In this document: positions 34,229 to 47,239 of the stretch, piece by piece
How the letters are laid out: each line of letters begins with the position of its first letter
Numbering within the stretch: position 1 is the stretch's first letter
From: Cephalotus follicularis
Lineage: Eukaryota; Streptophyta; Magnoliopsida; Oxalidales; Cephalotaceae
Assembly (NCBI GenBank): GCA_001972305.1
Contig: BDDD01002693.1
Coordinates: forward strand, 62,001 to 126,000
Direction of reading: 5' to 3'
Length of the DNA stretch: 64,000 bases
Translations under genes and position numbers: made by a program
The notes under the pieces: model-generated
The model's database searches: none
Told to the model about the DNA's origin: nothing
Seen by the model: the letters and a program-made list of their open reading frames with translations, nothing else

Positions 34229-34903
34229 TAGGAATAAGTCCTGCAAGCAATTGTCAGTTTATGTAAATTATTTATATAAATTGTAAACTTATCCTTAATA
34301 TTCAATAAATAGTATGTTTACTATCTATGGCTATAAGTTAATTTTCTGTATTAATATAAGTATTAATAATTGAATGTCCTAAGATTAAAGTTGGAGAAAC
34401 CAATTTTCTAGATGAGATCAAGATGTGAGAATTAGCGGTAAGCTTTATTCTTGAATCTTCCTGGTCGTATGATTAAGTACTCAGGGCATACTTAATCCAG
34501 TAAGACTAGCACATAGCATGCCAGCTCATACAGAGGTGACTAATCTCACATGTCATCTTGTGGAGACAAGGGCAATATACGTGAGTGAATGAGTTCACTG
34601 AAGTTGACTCGCTAAATGGAGTGCCTGTATGGAATTTTAACTATATGTCAAACAGACATTCTTGACAACATCAGTGCAACAGTGGTCCTTAGACATGAGC
34701 CACCACTGATATCCTATGCATAGGATGTTGTGCTTTAATAATGCTTACATATGTCTCATAATTATGAGGAGTATACAGACATTGATTGGGTATGACAGGT
34801 TTATGGCAGTGATAGGTGAGTGTGCAAGAATGAATCCACCGCTCCCAATAAAAGGGATATATGCTCAGATTGATTAGTCATTGGCAAAAATCCCTGGCCA
34901 GGG
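34229..34903. other. Unclassified repeat-like segment
   Basis: Starts TGTTAGGAATAAGTCC, in the style of an LTR start, and runs to the CACTA terminus. It has no coding potential and no matching second terminus, so it is probably the remains of an LTR element. Confidence 0.3.
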
Positions 34904-34918
34904 TACTACTAGAAATAG

Positions 34919-35190
34919 GGGATTTAGCAATCGCCTTTTTGGGCAACCGCCTCTCCGACCGCCTTAGCGGTCGCTATAAGTCCTCTGCTGAAATCATGGT
35001 GGCTTACTCATCGGCGATCGCAATAGTTGGATTTAGTGACCACCTAAGCGGTCGGAAATTGTTTTGATATTTTACGACCATCGTGGCGACCGTCAAAAGC
35101 GGTCGGTAATTACAGAGTTACGAATATTATTATTTTTTCATTTAGCGACCACTTATTTCCTATTAGCGACCGCTTTGGCGGTCGTTAATT
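34919..35190. repeat. CACTA subterminal repeat array
   Basis: At least ten copies, in both orientations, of an 8-10 bp motif around (A)GCGACCGC / GCGGTCGC(T). Examples: CCGACCGCCTTAGCGGTCGC at 34956-34975 and TTAGCGACCGCTTTGGCGGT at 35164-35183. Such arrays next to the terminus are the binding region of the TnpA-type protein in CACTA elements. Confidence 0.75.
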
Positions 35191-37266
35191 CTCATTATTT
35201 CAAATTTGTCGAGAATACCCTCCACTTCTGCTTTTACACATTGCCTATATACAGATCCTCTCTATGCAATTTCGACCTCTCCGCGTCAGACTAGCCTCAT
35301 CCTCTCCGATTTCAACGACGGGGCACCAAAATCGAGCTGCCAAAACCCAAACCGAAATCCCATGACCCCGATCCACATATACCTAAATACCCAAATGCCC
35401 AAATCGATCATCCTCTAGCCTTCGATTATCCTTTGGCATTCAATTTTACGGTTGCTGTCATCATACTCCTTCAACAAACCCAACCCCCCTTCTCTCTCCC
35501 ATAAACTTTGTCTTTGCCCTTTGTCAGTGGAGATCCGGCCACGCTTCAACTTACATTTTGACAGCGAACTCAGGTGACTCTCTCTCTTTCTTTTTTCTTT
35601 TTTCCATCTCAGGCCTACATTTCTCTACATGTGACCCTCTATGATAATGCCATCTCTATGATCCTCTATGATAATGATGGTTGTCGTTAGGCCGAATCAA
35701 AATTACCCTAATCTAACAATTTAGCAAGTGAAAGTGGGGATCGTTCCCACGAATAGTTGAAAGGAGATGCTATAAAAATAAACCCAGGATGCCACTAAAC
35801 AGAAATAACAAATACTAAATTAATTTAATCTAAGCTAGCAATGCAAATAAATAAATTGAAAAGAGAGAATTGATTTGGATTAAACTAATTTAATGAGAAA
35901 CTAAATAATTCAAAGCAAAAATTTAATGTAAACTAACAAAATAATTAAATATGAAAAATAATATGAAAAAACAATCCCGTAGATGTGAGAATCCCGGCAT
36001 GCTTATATATATACTCAAATTCATCGCACAAGTTTCAGTTTAGTGCAGAAAATTATCGAATTAACCTGGGTACAACCTATCCTGTCACACATTGATACTC
36101 TCAAAAGGTTGATTGATTAAAGGCTGTCATTTGTTCAATCACATAGAAAGATATTGCATGATATAGATGAAATAAAGCTACCAATAATAAATCATCAAAA
36201 CAGATTTTATATCATTAAAAATTATTCTCACCAATGTTGTCACTACATTAACAAGAAAAAGTGTCTCATAAACATGCAATTAAACTGAAAACCAAAACTG
36301 AAATATATATATAACATGGTTCATCTACATGTAAGGATTAAAAATACTTAGTTGAGCATGGTGATGATGATAGCAAATTTCTTCAATGAATTCTCCATCT
36401 TCTCCACCTCCCTATTGCCGGCTGCGTCCTCCCTTTTTACTACTGCTCTTGCATCTCTTCTCCTACTGCCTCTACTCGCGTGCGTTTCTCTCCTCTCTTT
36501 TTTTCTATCGCTTTATGCCATATATATATATACGCATGCAGCCGACAAAAAACCTAATCATAAATTAAATTGTTACCGATTCGTGAGGCATGCATGTGGC
36601 GCTTGTGCATGGGCTGAAGACTTGTGGCGTTTTATGGCTTGATGCGTGTTGGGTATTTGGGCTTGTATCATGGATGTTGGCATTGATTGGTTTTCATGTA
36701 TGGACTTGAATTGAATGATGCATGGGCTTATTGAAGACTGATGCGGCTGAATGAATGCATGGATGCTGGGCTCGGCTATATGCATTGATGCGTATTGCAT
36801 GAGGCGTGAATTGATGAATTGAGGCTGGATGTATGTAGCGTTGAATTGTGCATGATTTGCTGGGCTCATGGCTTTGAATTGAATGTTGCGCATGTATGGG
36901 GTGTTGACGCATGCGTTGTTGCATGTGTTGATTGGCAGGTTGCATATTGGGCTTTGCATGTGGGGTGGCATGTGAGAGATGCAAGGCCGGCTGATGCATC
37001 ACGGCAGATGGCATGATGGTGAATTGAAGAATGCTGGGCGTGTTGCGTGGAGACACGTGGCACATAGCTTCAAATGCTTCAACATTTGTTTTCTTGCAAT
37101 ATCTCTTCATCGGATCTTCAGAATAAATCGGCCCAAGAACTAAAAGTTCTTCAAATAATTTTATGAATAAAATAAGCCCAATATTCAATATCTTTTGAGT
37201 CTTAAATTTTGACTTCTCTCTTTTAAGTGAGTGCACTCTTTAACCGATCTTTGACTTCAAACCACT
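35191..37266. other. CACTA internal 5' region with unclassified inserts
   Basis: 35200-35640 is C/T-rich, leader-like DNA (possible donor CTCAG/GTGACT near 35573). 35690-36350 is AT-rich. 36580-37030 is a stretch dominated by variants of TGCATG, TTGAATTGA and GATGCATG with no defined period. The ORFs across it on both strands are products of this low-complexity composition. Confidence 0.45.
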
Positions 37267-38204
37267 TGTAATACCCGAAATTTTATAAATAATTAAAGAA
37301 TGAAAATTGGCCCAAAATGTATTGGGGTAGAAATTGAATTAATAAAGAATTGAGCTTGAAATATTTATTATTGCTATATGGGCTTTAATTGTTGTTGGGC
37401 CTTGGAAATGCACCAAATGGTCTTTGGGCTTGAAAAGTAGGAGAAGAAATCTGGGCCAAATTGGAGAGAAGAGAGAATTGGGCCACTCCATAGTCCTCAG
37501 CCCACTTTGTGAATAAATTAACTGGAATTGTGTAGTAAATTCCAGAGCCTTCTACGTATGCCTATAAAAAGGGAAGTGAGAGTGGAGTGATGGCTATTGG
37601 CAATTGGGAGAGAAAGCAACAAGGAGAAATTGTAGGAGTGAGAAAAGGAAGGAAGGCAAAGGAGGAACAAGTGGTCGAAGAGAGCTCACCATTTACAGGT
37701 AGGTTCTACTACCTGCACAGTGCTTGTGTCTTACTTGTGAATGTTGCATACTGTGATATATTGCACTGAATGAATAAGTGATAAAAATGGTATAATGGTC
37801 CTCGGTAATTTATAGGTAGGGACTTAGACAAATGTTATTAATGCTTGCATAATGCTTGACGCACACATGCATGTCACACACACAACACGAGCTCCCCATG
37901 ATGTCAAGCTTGTTATGTGCCGAGCTCCCAGAGTATGTCTATCCATGCATGCCAGCCTATCACCTCCCGTCATAGGCATCATCCTCTGCACACCAGGTGT
38001 GTCGAGGAACTATATGTGCTGAGGTGATGCGTGGTATGCGCTGTGGTGCCACCCATGGCTCTCCATGCCATGCCACACACCAACGGTGCCGTAACCATGA
38101 GCCGAGGTGCCACCGTAGGGTGTCCGAGGACACAGCCGTGGACGTACTTGTGTAGTACGTCACTGTACCCATGCAGGCGTCATCCTTTACCGCATGCATT
38201 ATTC

Positions 38205-38345
38205 CCTCCATGCCCGAGCTGCCGAGGAGCGCAAGGGCCGAGCTCCATGCCCAACCTGCCGAGGAGGGCAAGGTCCGAGCTCCATGTCTGAGCTGTCGAG
38301 GAGCGCAAGGGCCGAGATCCATGCCCAAGCTGTCGAGGAGAAATG
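38205..38345. repeat. ~44-bp minisatellite inside the solo LTR
   Basis: About three imperfect units of GAGCTGCCGAGGAGCGCAAG followed by GGCCGAGCTCCATGCCC. They code for nothing consistent. Confidence 0.65.
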
Positions 38346-39534
38346 GCGCCGAGCCGCAGGTGTCCAAGGAGCAAACAGTATGCACTAGAGGTGCTGTGGG
38401 CAGAGGTGCCAAGTACCGAGGTGTAGAGCGCTAAGGTGCTATGAGCCGACGTGCCATGCTTCCGAGGATAGGCGTACCATGGATTCCATGCCAAGCACCG
38501 TCCACCTGTGCTACATCCAGGGGTGCACCCGTGCCATATACCGAGGTGCCGTGGATAACTGTCCCCTGGCTTACGCCGAGGTGCAGCGTATGGCTATCCC
38601 TGGACAACACCTGAGTATGAAACACAACTGAGTCCTCCTCTGGCCATGTGCAGAGCAGGAGTGCGACGCCGTGAGCTATGCACGGCCCCACACGCTTTGC
38701 CCGTTGAAGCTCTCCAATGGCGCATCCGAGCTCTTCATGCATGTCCTTAGCATGCAACACAGAATGGCAGAGCTCGTCTGCCATGAGTCCCAAGCAGGAG
38801 AGGTGCCACGCTTCCAGCGCTATGTCTCCCGAACATGGCTTCGTACTAGAGCTCTGTACGATATGCACGTTTGTGCAAGTGTTGAACAGTGAGGATTGCA
38901 TGTGCCTGAGCTCCATGTAGTTGGCTTTACATGTAATATCGCGCTCTCCATGGTAGGCATCCACAACATGCATTCATGCACCCGAGAGTGAACGCATGGG
39001 AAGCTCTCCACCTCTACATATGTCCTCTAGATGCCTTGGCACTGAGCACTGCCCAGTGCATGTCTTTCTTGCATGCCATGGTATTGAGCCGTTCTTCATA
39101 TGCATCCCGAACATGCACAGGGAGTGTGGAACTCTCTACAAAGCATGCATCCTGAAGCATGTGCATATGGCGCTCGGGTAAAGCTCTTCACGCGCCCAAG
39201 GCATGTAACAGACTATGCATGTTTATCAATGCAGTGAGCACCACAATATATATGTATTAAAGTAAAGAATGGCCATTGTCAGAAGAATAAATGCAATGTA
39301 AGTGAAGATATGACGGCTGTGTGGAGGAAATGATTTTATTAATAGAAAAGGGGTATAAGTGTGATAAGTGCAGTTAATATATATAATTGATAAGGGTAGT
39401 GAAATATAGATGATAGGTATAGTGTAAAATAAGGAAGGCAGACCCTATAATGAATGGAAATGTAGTGTTAGTATAATGTACTGTTACTGAAGTGTTAATG
39501 TGCTGTTAATATAGTGTCAATGTACTGTACTGTG

Positions 39535-39730
39535 CCTGATCACCAATTGAGATGAGCTGATTGATCACCGATTGAGATGAGCTGTCAGATTACCAATTGA
39601 GATGAGCCGGCAAGGCTATTTTGAGATGAGCCTGTGGGATCACCGAGATATCCCAATGGATCACCGACCGAGATGAGCCGTCGGATCACCAATTGAGATG
39701 AGCCGACTGATCACCGACCGAGATGAGCCA
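39535..39730. repeat. Short tandem repeat GATCACCRAYYGAGATGAGC
   Basis: About seven units of 24-31 bp (GATCACCGACCGAGATGAGC with a variable CCGTCG/TGA spacer) near the middle of the solo LTR. Confidence 0.7.
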
Positions 39731-40471
39731 CACTGACTGTTACTGTTAATGTTATAATTATTGAATAGTGTACTGAATGACTGTTACTGACACTGTAAAA
39801 TGTTTATGTTCCTCTCCTATGCCTTTAATGCCTAGAGCGCGTATATTGCTCTTCCTAAAGCCGAGGAACCCGAGGAACTGGTCTGCCTACAATGTAATGT
39901 TTATTCCTGTCCCTGCTCCTCTGCCTTAACGTCTGGAGTGGTTTATCGCTCCTCCGTAAGTGGGGGATGCCGAGGAAGGATTTATTGTGAATGACTGACT
40001 GTGACTGCTTATATTGATACTGTGAATAAATGTTAATGACTGGGAACTGGACTGTATAGTACCGCTTTTATCGCATCTCTTATTTGCATCACATCTTCAT
40101 GCATGAGTGGGTTGTAGTTCCTACACGACTAGTGGTCACTGACCCATTGCATTTTAATGTAATGGGTCAGGTACAGGTGGAGCTTCGCAGCAAGCTGAGA
40201 GTATCCTCCCTCTTATTGCAGTTCGACGACCAAGAGTATAAAGATGGAATTACATATTGTTTTTATGACCTACCGGATTGTGGCAGAGCTTTTATGAATT
40301 GTATTGTATGACTTTGGGTTTATCCACACAAATGATATTTTATTGGATTTATTCCGCATACATTATTATATTGTTGAAAGTTTTTAATTCCCACTGAAAC
40401 AAATAAATGAATGATACTGTTAGTAGCGCGTCAAATCTTGGGGGTTGACCCTTGGGGTTTGGGACATTACA

Positions 40472-42024
40472 CCACTTTAACTCAAAAAATATCATTTTAG
40501 CTTCATTTTCTCTTATTCCGTAATAATCAACATAATACCTGAAAATCAAATAAACACCACCACAGTAGTCTATTCTAAGCATAAAAATATCATAAATAAG
40601 TCATTAAAAATAATACATTTTTATGCTTATCATATAATGCTCTCTATGGTCATTTTTTGTGGATTTCATCACTAGTCATCATTGGAACCCATCATCCAAC
40701 CTTCTGAGCCACCAACGTTATTAACCCGCCGGAGAAGTTAGAATCAAACGAAATCAGTGCGCATCGCTAGTCATCGCCCATAAGCATCGTACGCACCACC
40801 ACTGCGCCATTACCGGACCTGCACCACCACCAGTGGTGAATTAAAGAGTTAGTTGAATTAATCTCTACATATATAAATATTTTAATCCACTAGAGGAACA
40901 TCGTTTATATATGCTCGATTGGGAATAGGAAATGGATTATGCTTCTTAAAGATATATACCGATTCTATATATTCATATTTATATACTGATTTATATATAA
41001 AATCTAACATACCGATTATATATTCATATTTATATATAAAATCTAATACTTATATTTATATATAAACATCCACCCACGACCCGTTCCACCCATCATTTAT
41101 ATATAAAAGTCACCTTACTTGTATTTACACACATTGTGATATTTGTTTTTCACTTTGATTGCAGCTCCTTTTTCTACTCTCATTTTTTTATTTGCCTAAT
41201 TTCTCCAAAACCAAGGTAGGTTAATGTATTTTGACAACAACCCAATTTACTACTTTTACTTTTGTTATGCAATTTAGGTGAAATGATGAAGTGGGTCAAT
41301 GCCAAATTGCTTTTATTTTGGCCTGAGTAGTGATTAATGTGCAAATGTTGTGAAATGGGTTAATGCCAAAATTTACTTTTTGTGAACTTTTGTCATCTGT
41401 GTACATGTGGCAGCATGTTGGTTTTACCTATCTAGTGATCATAATTGTGTGTTTTTGGTTTACTGCTTTATTTCAGTTTTAAGTTGTGGCATTAGCATGA
41501 ATGATTGGATATGAGTATTTAAAGTTTAAAATTTGCATTATTCAAATAATGTTAGTATCTTCTATTTGGTTTGCATTTAGGCGGACGTTAAATTAAAATT
41601 TCCTGGGCTGGTAACAGGTTTGAGATGATTAGATGTTGATTCAATCGATTTGCACAATCGTTTTTACTTTATTTTGTAATCATTTCTCTGAATTTCTGAT
41701 TTTTACTGATTTTAGTTGTAAGTTTCTTTACTTACCATCCTATAATAGGTGCTTCGATATTCCAAGCTTTGGTTTTGATACACAAATTTTTTAGTATAAA
41801 ACTTATTGTATTCTTCTTCTTATGGCAATCCTGCTCTGCTGAATATTTACCAACCAAATCAAAGGTGAAATAATAATTCCATGATTATGTATTAGATTTA
41901 TTACAAAAATGGTTGCTAACAATGTGTTCCATCAGCTGCTGATTTTTTGTTTTACAATGAAGTGGAGTATATTTGACCTGCCAATTTTTTTCAAACGTTT
42001 TTACAAAGTATTTGATTCTCCTCA
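40472..42024. other. CACTA internal DNA between two LTR insertions
   Basis: AT-rich, with intron-like T-rich stretches and no recognised gene. (A)TATAAATATTTA-type runs lie at 40870-41110. It resumes after the CCACT duplication and ends at the chromovirus at 42025. Confidence 0.45.
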
Positions 42025-42828
42025 TGTAAGAGCCCTAAATGTTATAAAGTATTATTATTGGGTCTTAGGGAATTTTTTTCTCCTTTGGGCTGAAATGGAT
42101 TATGAAATTTTGATGGTATTGGGCTTGAAGAATGCTTCTCTTCCTAAGGCTGGCTTGTATGGTGATATTAAGGCAATTGGACTGAAAATGAAGGAGAAGA
42201 GAGTGGCCCAAGGGTTGAAGTCGGCCCATACCCGTTGGAAGCGCTTGGAACTTCTGGATTCTTCTCCATATGTGTATAAAAGGTTGGTGATAGCCGGGAG
42301 ACACGCTTTTGGCATTTTTCTTGCACACTCTCTAGAGAAATTGAGAGAAAGGTGGGAATGGTGGAAGATGGGACCGGATGTTGGCAAGTGAGGAGGAAGA
42401 AGACAAGATGGGTACTCTTCCGAGGAGTCCCACGCCTTCTGCACTCCCATATATAAATACCCATCTCCTGGAAGTAAAGGAAATCGTGCAAGAGTGAAGG
42501 AAAAGGAAATCTAAGCGTGTAGCAGTCCTCAGCCAGAAGGAAGTCCAGAATTTAAGAAGGAACCAGGCCATCTCCATTTCCAACCGTTCTCCAGGTAGGT
42601 TGCTTCATGTTCGAGCGCCTACCGGCATGTGTGTGTGTGTGTGTATGATTGTTTTCTTGCTTGTTTGCTTGTATGAATTATTGTGTGTTGTGTGAATTGG
42701 TTGTGTTTGTTAGATTAGGATCCTGCCTTTTTACCTTGGAACTGTTATGTGGAACACCTCAGTGCTTTGAAGCACTTAGAGATGAAGTAGATGCCGAGGA
42801 GCAAAAGTGCCCGAGGAGCATAATGCCC

Positions 42829-42980
42829 AAAGCTTGCGTCCGAGGATCCCAAAGCTTGCGTCAGAGGATCCCAAAGCATGCGTCGGAGGATCCCAAGGCA
42901 TGCGTCGGAGGATCCCAAAGCATTCGTCCGAGGATCCCAAAGCATGCGTCCGAGGATCCCAAGGCATGCATCTGAGGACC
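42829..42980. repeat. 22-bp minisatellite with internal GGATCC, seven units
   Basis: Units of AAAGCATGCGTCCGAGGATC plus CC, seven in the 5' LTR. The 3' LTR array at 53719-53840 has about five, one of them with a CGTCAGAGG stutter. Confidence 0.85.
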
Positions 42981-43319
42981 TCCTTAGTCATAAAGGCCAA
43001 AGGTGACTAATGATTTGGAGAGGATCTTTTCCCCAAAGTACAAGAAAGAATGAAGAGTAAGGTAGAGCGCCCGAGGAGCGCCAAGTCGGACCAAGAGTCC
43101 GAGTAGAGCAGAGTAGAGTTCCTTCTTTGCCTAAAGGATATGTATAAGGTCAGACCAAGTATAAGTATGGGGAGCAATGTGTAGCGCTAAGGGCGCTGAG
43201 CTGACGAAAGGTCAGTGCATTGCCGAGCAGAGTTCCTTCTCTGCCCAAAGGATATATGATGGATTTGAGACGTCCTATGATAGGTGAAATTAAAGAGTGA
43301 ATCCATATATAGATTGTCC

Positions 43320-43510
43320 CAAGCAGGTGAACGCAAATGGGGAGAATTCCACCATGCAGGTGAACCTAAATTCCGCTAGGCAAGTGATTCTCGGGTGAAT
43401 CCACTTAATGGTGAACCTAAGGGTGAATTCTGCCAGAGCAGGTGAGCAAAGGGAGAATTCCGCTCGACAGGTGAACCTGGAGGAGAATTCCACGGGCAGG
43501 TGAACCTAAA
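43320..43510. repeat. ~30-bp repeat GAATTCCRCY.GGCAGGTGAACC
   Basis: Six to seven imperfect units with alternating GAATTC and AGGTGAACCT cores. The corresponding 3' LTR array is 54180-54425, rearranged. Confidence 0.7.
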
Positions 43511-44331
43511 GTTGAACCTTATAGATGATCAGACTACAGGATACCGGAGTTGACTCCTCTGTGTAATGTTTATGAATGGTATGGTTTGAGTAGAGTAGTG
43601 CGAGGACAAGGAATGGCTTATGTGTTATGATATATTAAGGTCTGCATTGATGAATTGTGGTATTGTCACACCCCGTTTCACAAACAACATATATAGTGGT
43701 GGCAATCAACATATAAATCCTGCTTATGCAATTTACCATAAATTTGAAACTTTCCATAGCCATTAACAACTTGCGGAAGCATTTAAATATAAGCCGAATT
43801 AAAACGTAACATGCATCCCATACTACATGCTACAACAATAAACATCATCAAAGTTAACTGCCCTCAAACGGAGCGTGAACGATATTCATTAATACATCGA
43901 TTCATTTATTACAATGATCCATTAACGTTTCTCAAAAGTAAAAACAACATAAAACTCCATTCGCTCCACGGAGCTCAACGGTAACAATCCACTGCATCAA
44001 CCTGAAATCAATCTGAAATTGTAGGGGGTTAGCCTTTGTCCTCACTCGGCTAAGTATAAATACAGTTCGGTTTCAATGATAAGGCATGTCATGTATGAAT
44101 GCACAGTGATGCAGTACGGTATATATATCAATATATACATATATGTATCTATATATGCATATTCACAGTAAAGGTGCAACTCGTTAGGGCTACATCAACA
44201 CAATCACGGTCATGTCCTCAGCGGACCCATCACAATCATGTCCTCAAAGGACCAGACAATCCATCAGTTATGCCTCAACGGGCCGATCAATCCAGTAATC
44301 AGGTCACTAAGACCCATCAGTCCAATTCAAG

Positions 44332-44735
44332 TTGCTTACCCAACAGTGCTTAGCAACCGGTTACTTACACAACAGTGCTCAGTAACCAAAAGGGAGTCCC
44401 TGGCTACTTACTCAACAGAGCTTAGTAACCATTGTATGGGAAACCCAAGCTACTTACTCAACAAAGCTTACTAGCTTCCGTATATGGAATCTCCGGCTAC
44501 TTACTCAACAGAGCTTAGCAGTGGAGTTCCTGGCTACTTACTCAACAGAGCTTAGTAACCCAAAAGGGAGTCCCTGGCTACTTACTCAACAGAGCTTGGT
44601 AACCATTGCATGGGAAACCCTAGCTACTTACTCAACAGAGCTTAGTAGCTACCATATATGGAATCTCTAGCTACTTACTCAACAGAGCTTAGCAGTGGAG
44701 TTCCTGGCTACTTACTCAACAGAACTTAGAAGCCA
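44332..44735. repeat. Higher-order tandem repeat in the nested LTR
   Basis: Basic unit ~45-55 bp built on GGCTACTTACTCAACAGAGC TTAGTAACC. Two consecutive ~170-bp blocks repeat the same order of variant units (AAAGGGAGTCCC, TATGGGAAACCC, ATATGGAATCTC, AGTGGAGTTCC spacers). Confidence 0.85.
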
Positions 44736-46414
44736 AACACAATCAATCAATCCATTACAAGTAATTATTAAAAAATATAAAACTTGTAAACAATACATTT
44801 CCAAATGTACATCGGTCCTTTTAAAACGGTGCACAGTCTTGGCTACTTACCCAACAGGGCTTAGTAGTCATCACAAGCTTCTCAATCCATTTCAAGTAAT
44901 TTATAAATATAAACACTTGAAAAGCATATATATTTGCTCAATATATATAACAATCCTTTTACAATCGTTTTCAAGTAGTTCCAATGTATAATAAAATACT
45001 CGAAAACAATACATTTTAAAATGTAAAACCAGTCATTCGAACCATGTTCGAAAACACAAAAATACTCATTTTCGTATAACAGTTTCTCAATCCCTTAAAA
45101 CCACTTTCACAATCCTTTTGGAAAACATACATTTCCATATAACAATGATTTAATAAACCATTTCTACACTTCTAAAATGAAGAACATTTTAGAAAACAAG
45201 TGATAGCTCAATCAACAATTGTATGCAATGCGAACATATGCTCAATAATGCAAACGGGCTCTATTCGCGTCAACATGCACCATATAGGTGCTAATGTTCA
45301 ACCCAGTCACTGAAGCGTCGCCGCTTAACTCTTAGCGTCAATGCTTTCAACCAGACACTTTACGCGTCAATATCTCATCCCTTTGGCGTCGATGCTCTGA
45401 GGTAGGAACCTCAGGCGTCAATGGCACACGTGTCCATTCTCACACACAATGAATCATGGCGTCGACGTTTCTCGCGAATCATGACTCATTGTCCGTATAA
45501 CAATCCATAGCGTCGACGCTTCTTTCCTAAGCGTCGACGGTTAAGCGAACCAAAACACGGTTCCCTCAACATGCCTCGAAATCAATAGAGTTCAAGCATA
45601 CATCACATGCAATCTGATCTACAATCATTGTAAAACACAATATGCATGACAGGTTAACTATTCATAGGAACCCTAACACAGTTACACAATCCATAAACAG
45701 TCCACAATCATTCTACGACATGATATGCATAACAAGTTAACTGCTCACAATATCCCTAACACAGTCACACAATTCACAATCCGCAAACCATGCATTTCAT
45801 CAATGGAATTACAATATTATTGAACTCAAACTTGCATGTATAGCTTCCCCTACATGTTACAGCAGTAGCAACCGTACAGTCGAGCTACACGTTCAATTGC
45901 CGAACCTTTTCGATAACCGTTGAACCGAAGCCGGTTCTTGTCGATTGATCAGTTCCTCAAAGCCAAATCCAATTGCCACTCACACACTGCACATACAACA
46001 CATTTCCGTTATGTTCGACACACAAAACATTTCCGTCGCTGGAACGCCGACCGGATTCCGGCCAACTCATCCAGCTTGCGAAACACCCATCAACGGGTTC
46101 CACATTGAACGGTCTACACAGAACCGCTCACGACTCACTGGGAATCGACGCCGAACGTCGCGCCACGGCCGGCAGTGAGTCGTGACTCACTGAGTCAACT
46201 CGCTAGACTTCCACAGGTCCGATCGCCACCCAAAAATGCCACACATTCACCGATTATACACACCCATGCCCGTGACTCGCCGAGACTCGGCGCCAAAAGC
46301 GCGGTCTCAGGCGGCCGTGAGTCGACTCGCTGAGTCGACTCTGTCCACTGATTCCGGCCGATTCACGCCTCACCGGTGGTCGAAATGGGTAGAGCGGGCC
46401 TTCTACACCATAAC

Positions 46415-47239
46415 TGTAAGGACCGAAATTTCCATGTAAGATATTAATTATGGAAAATGATTGCTATTGTGTAGTTAGCAAATATTTCAAGGGACCTGTA
46501 GTATGACCCTACGTTCGGGGAGTACGGGGGTTCCACTCCCTGGTGAGCGGACGGGGGGCAGCGCCCCCGGAAGAATTTTTTTTTTAGCTAAGTGATGAGA
46601 AGGAAAACTGTCTAAAGTGCCGACAGTTCCACTTAAAGCGCCGACGCTTTGGTAGTGACGGTCGACACCTAGGACCCTTCTATCTGCGTTTTAAACCAGT
46701 TCAAACCATCGACGCTTAGGGATAAAGAGTCGACGCTTTGGGTAACAATCGACGCTCTAAATGTAAATGTCGACGCTTTGAAGTCAGGTGGGTCAGTTGA
46801 CGTTGACGTTGACGAAGACTTAAAAGCGGCGACGCTTTGTAAGAAAGCGTCAGCGCTTTAGTCGGGATAGAGATGAAAAAGCTCAGGTAAAACCCTTAAC
46901 CGTCGACGCTTAGAGAGAAACCATCGACGCTTTGAGTCGTTTTCTGACATTTTGGTGTGCCATGAGCAACGTACGGACGAGGGAAAATATTTGCAAAAAA
47001 TGACAAAAAGGGAGGCGACGTTTTTGCCTATAAATAGCAGTAAATTGAAAGAGAAGGAAGAGAGAAAGAGAGAAAGAAGAGAGAAAGAGAGAAAGAAGAG
47101 AAGGAAGAGAGAAAGAGAGAAAGAAGGGAAGATGAGAAAAGGGAATTTTGTTGAGATTTCAGCATAGTAATTTCTTCAGTGTGGAGAAAAGAGAGAAGGA
47201 GATAAAGTAAGGTAAGGACTCCTGTTCTTTTTCTAAAAA

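Larger units (their letters stand above)
37267..40471 (+). mobile_element. Solo LTR of a gypsy element, 3.2 kb, TSD CCACT
   Basis: TGTAATACCCGAAATTTT at 37267 to GGGACATTACA at 40471, with CCACT duplicated at 37262-37266 and 40472-40476. A TATAAAA box lies at 37563-37569. Thus the U3 is ~300 bp and R/U5 is very long. No polyprotein is present. AG/GTAGGTT after the leader (37698) matches the same motif in the LTR at 42025. It sits inside the CACTA element. Confidence 0.88.

Noticed and set aside
36573..37236. Two long minus-strand ORFs rich in His, Gln and Met
   Set aside because: They follow from TGCATG-type low-complexity DNA, have no domain, and overlap ORFs on the plus strand of similar quality.
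37960..39181. Many overlapping ORFs on both strands
   Set aside because: They lie inside a solo LTR with target duplication and minisatellites. No homologous domain is visible.
41909..42391. 160-residue plus-strand ORF
   Set aside because: It crosses the LTR boundary at 42025, and the same LTR segment in the 3' LTR encodes only a shortened frame. It is not a gene.
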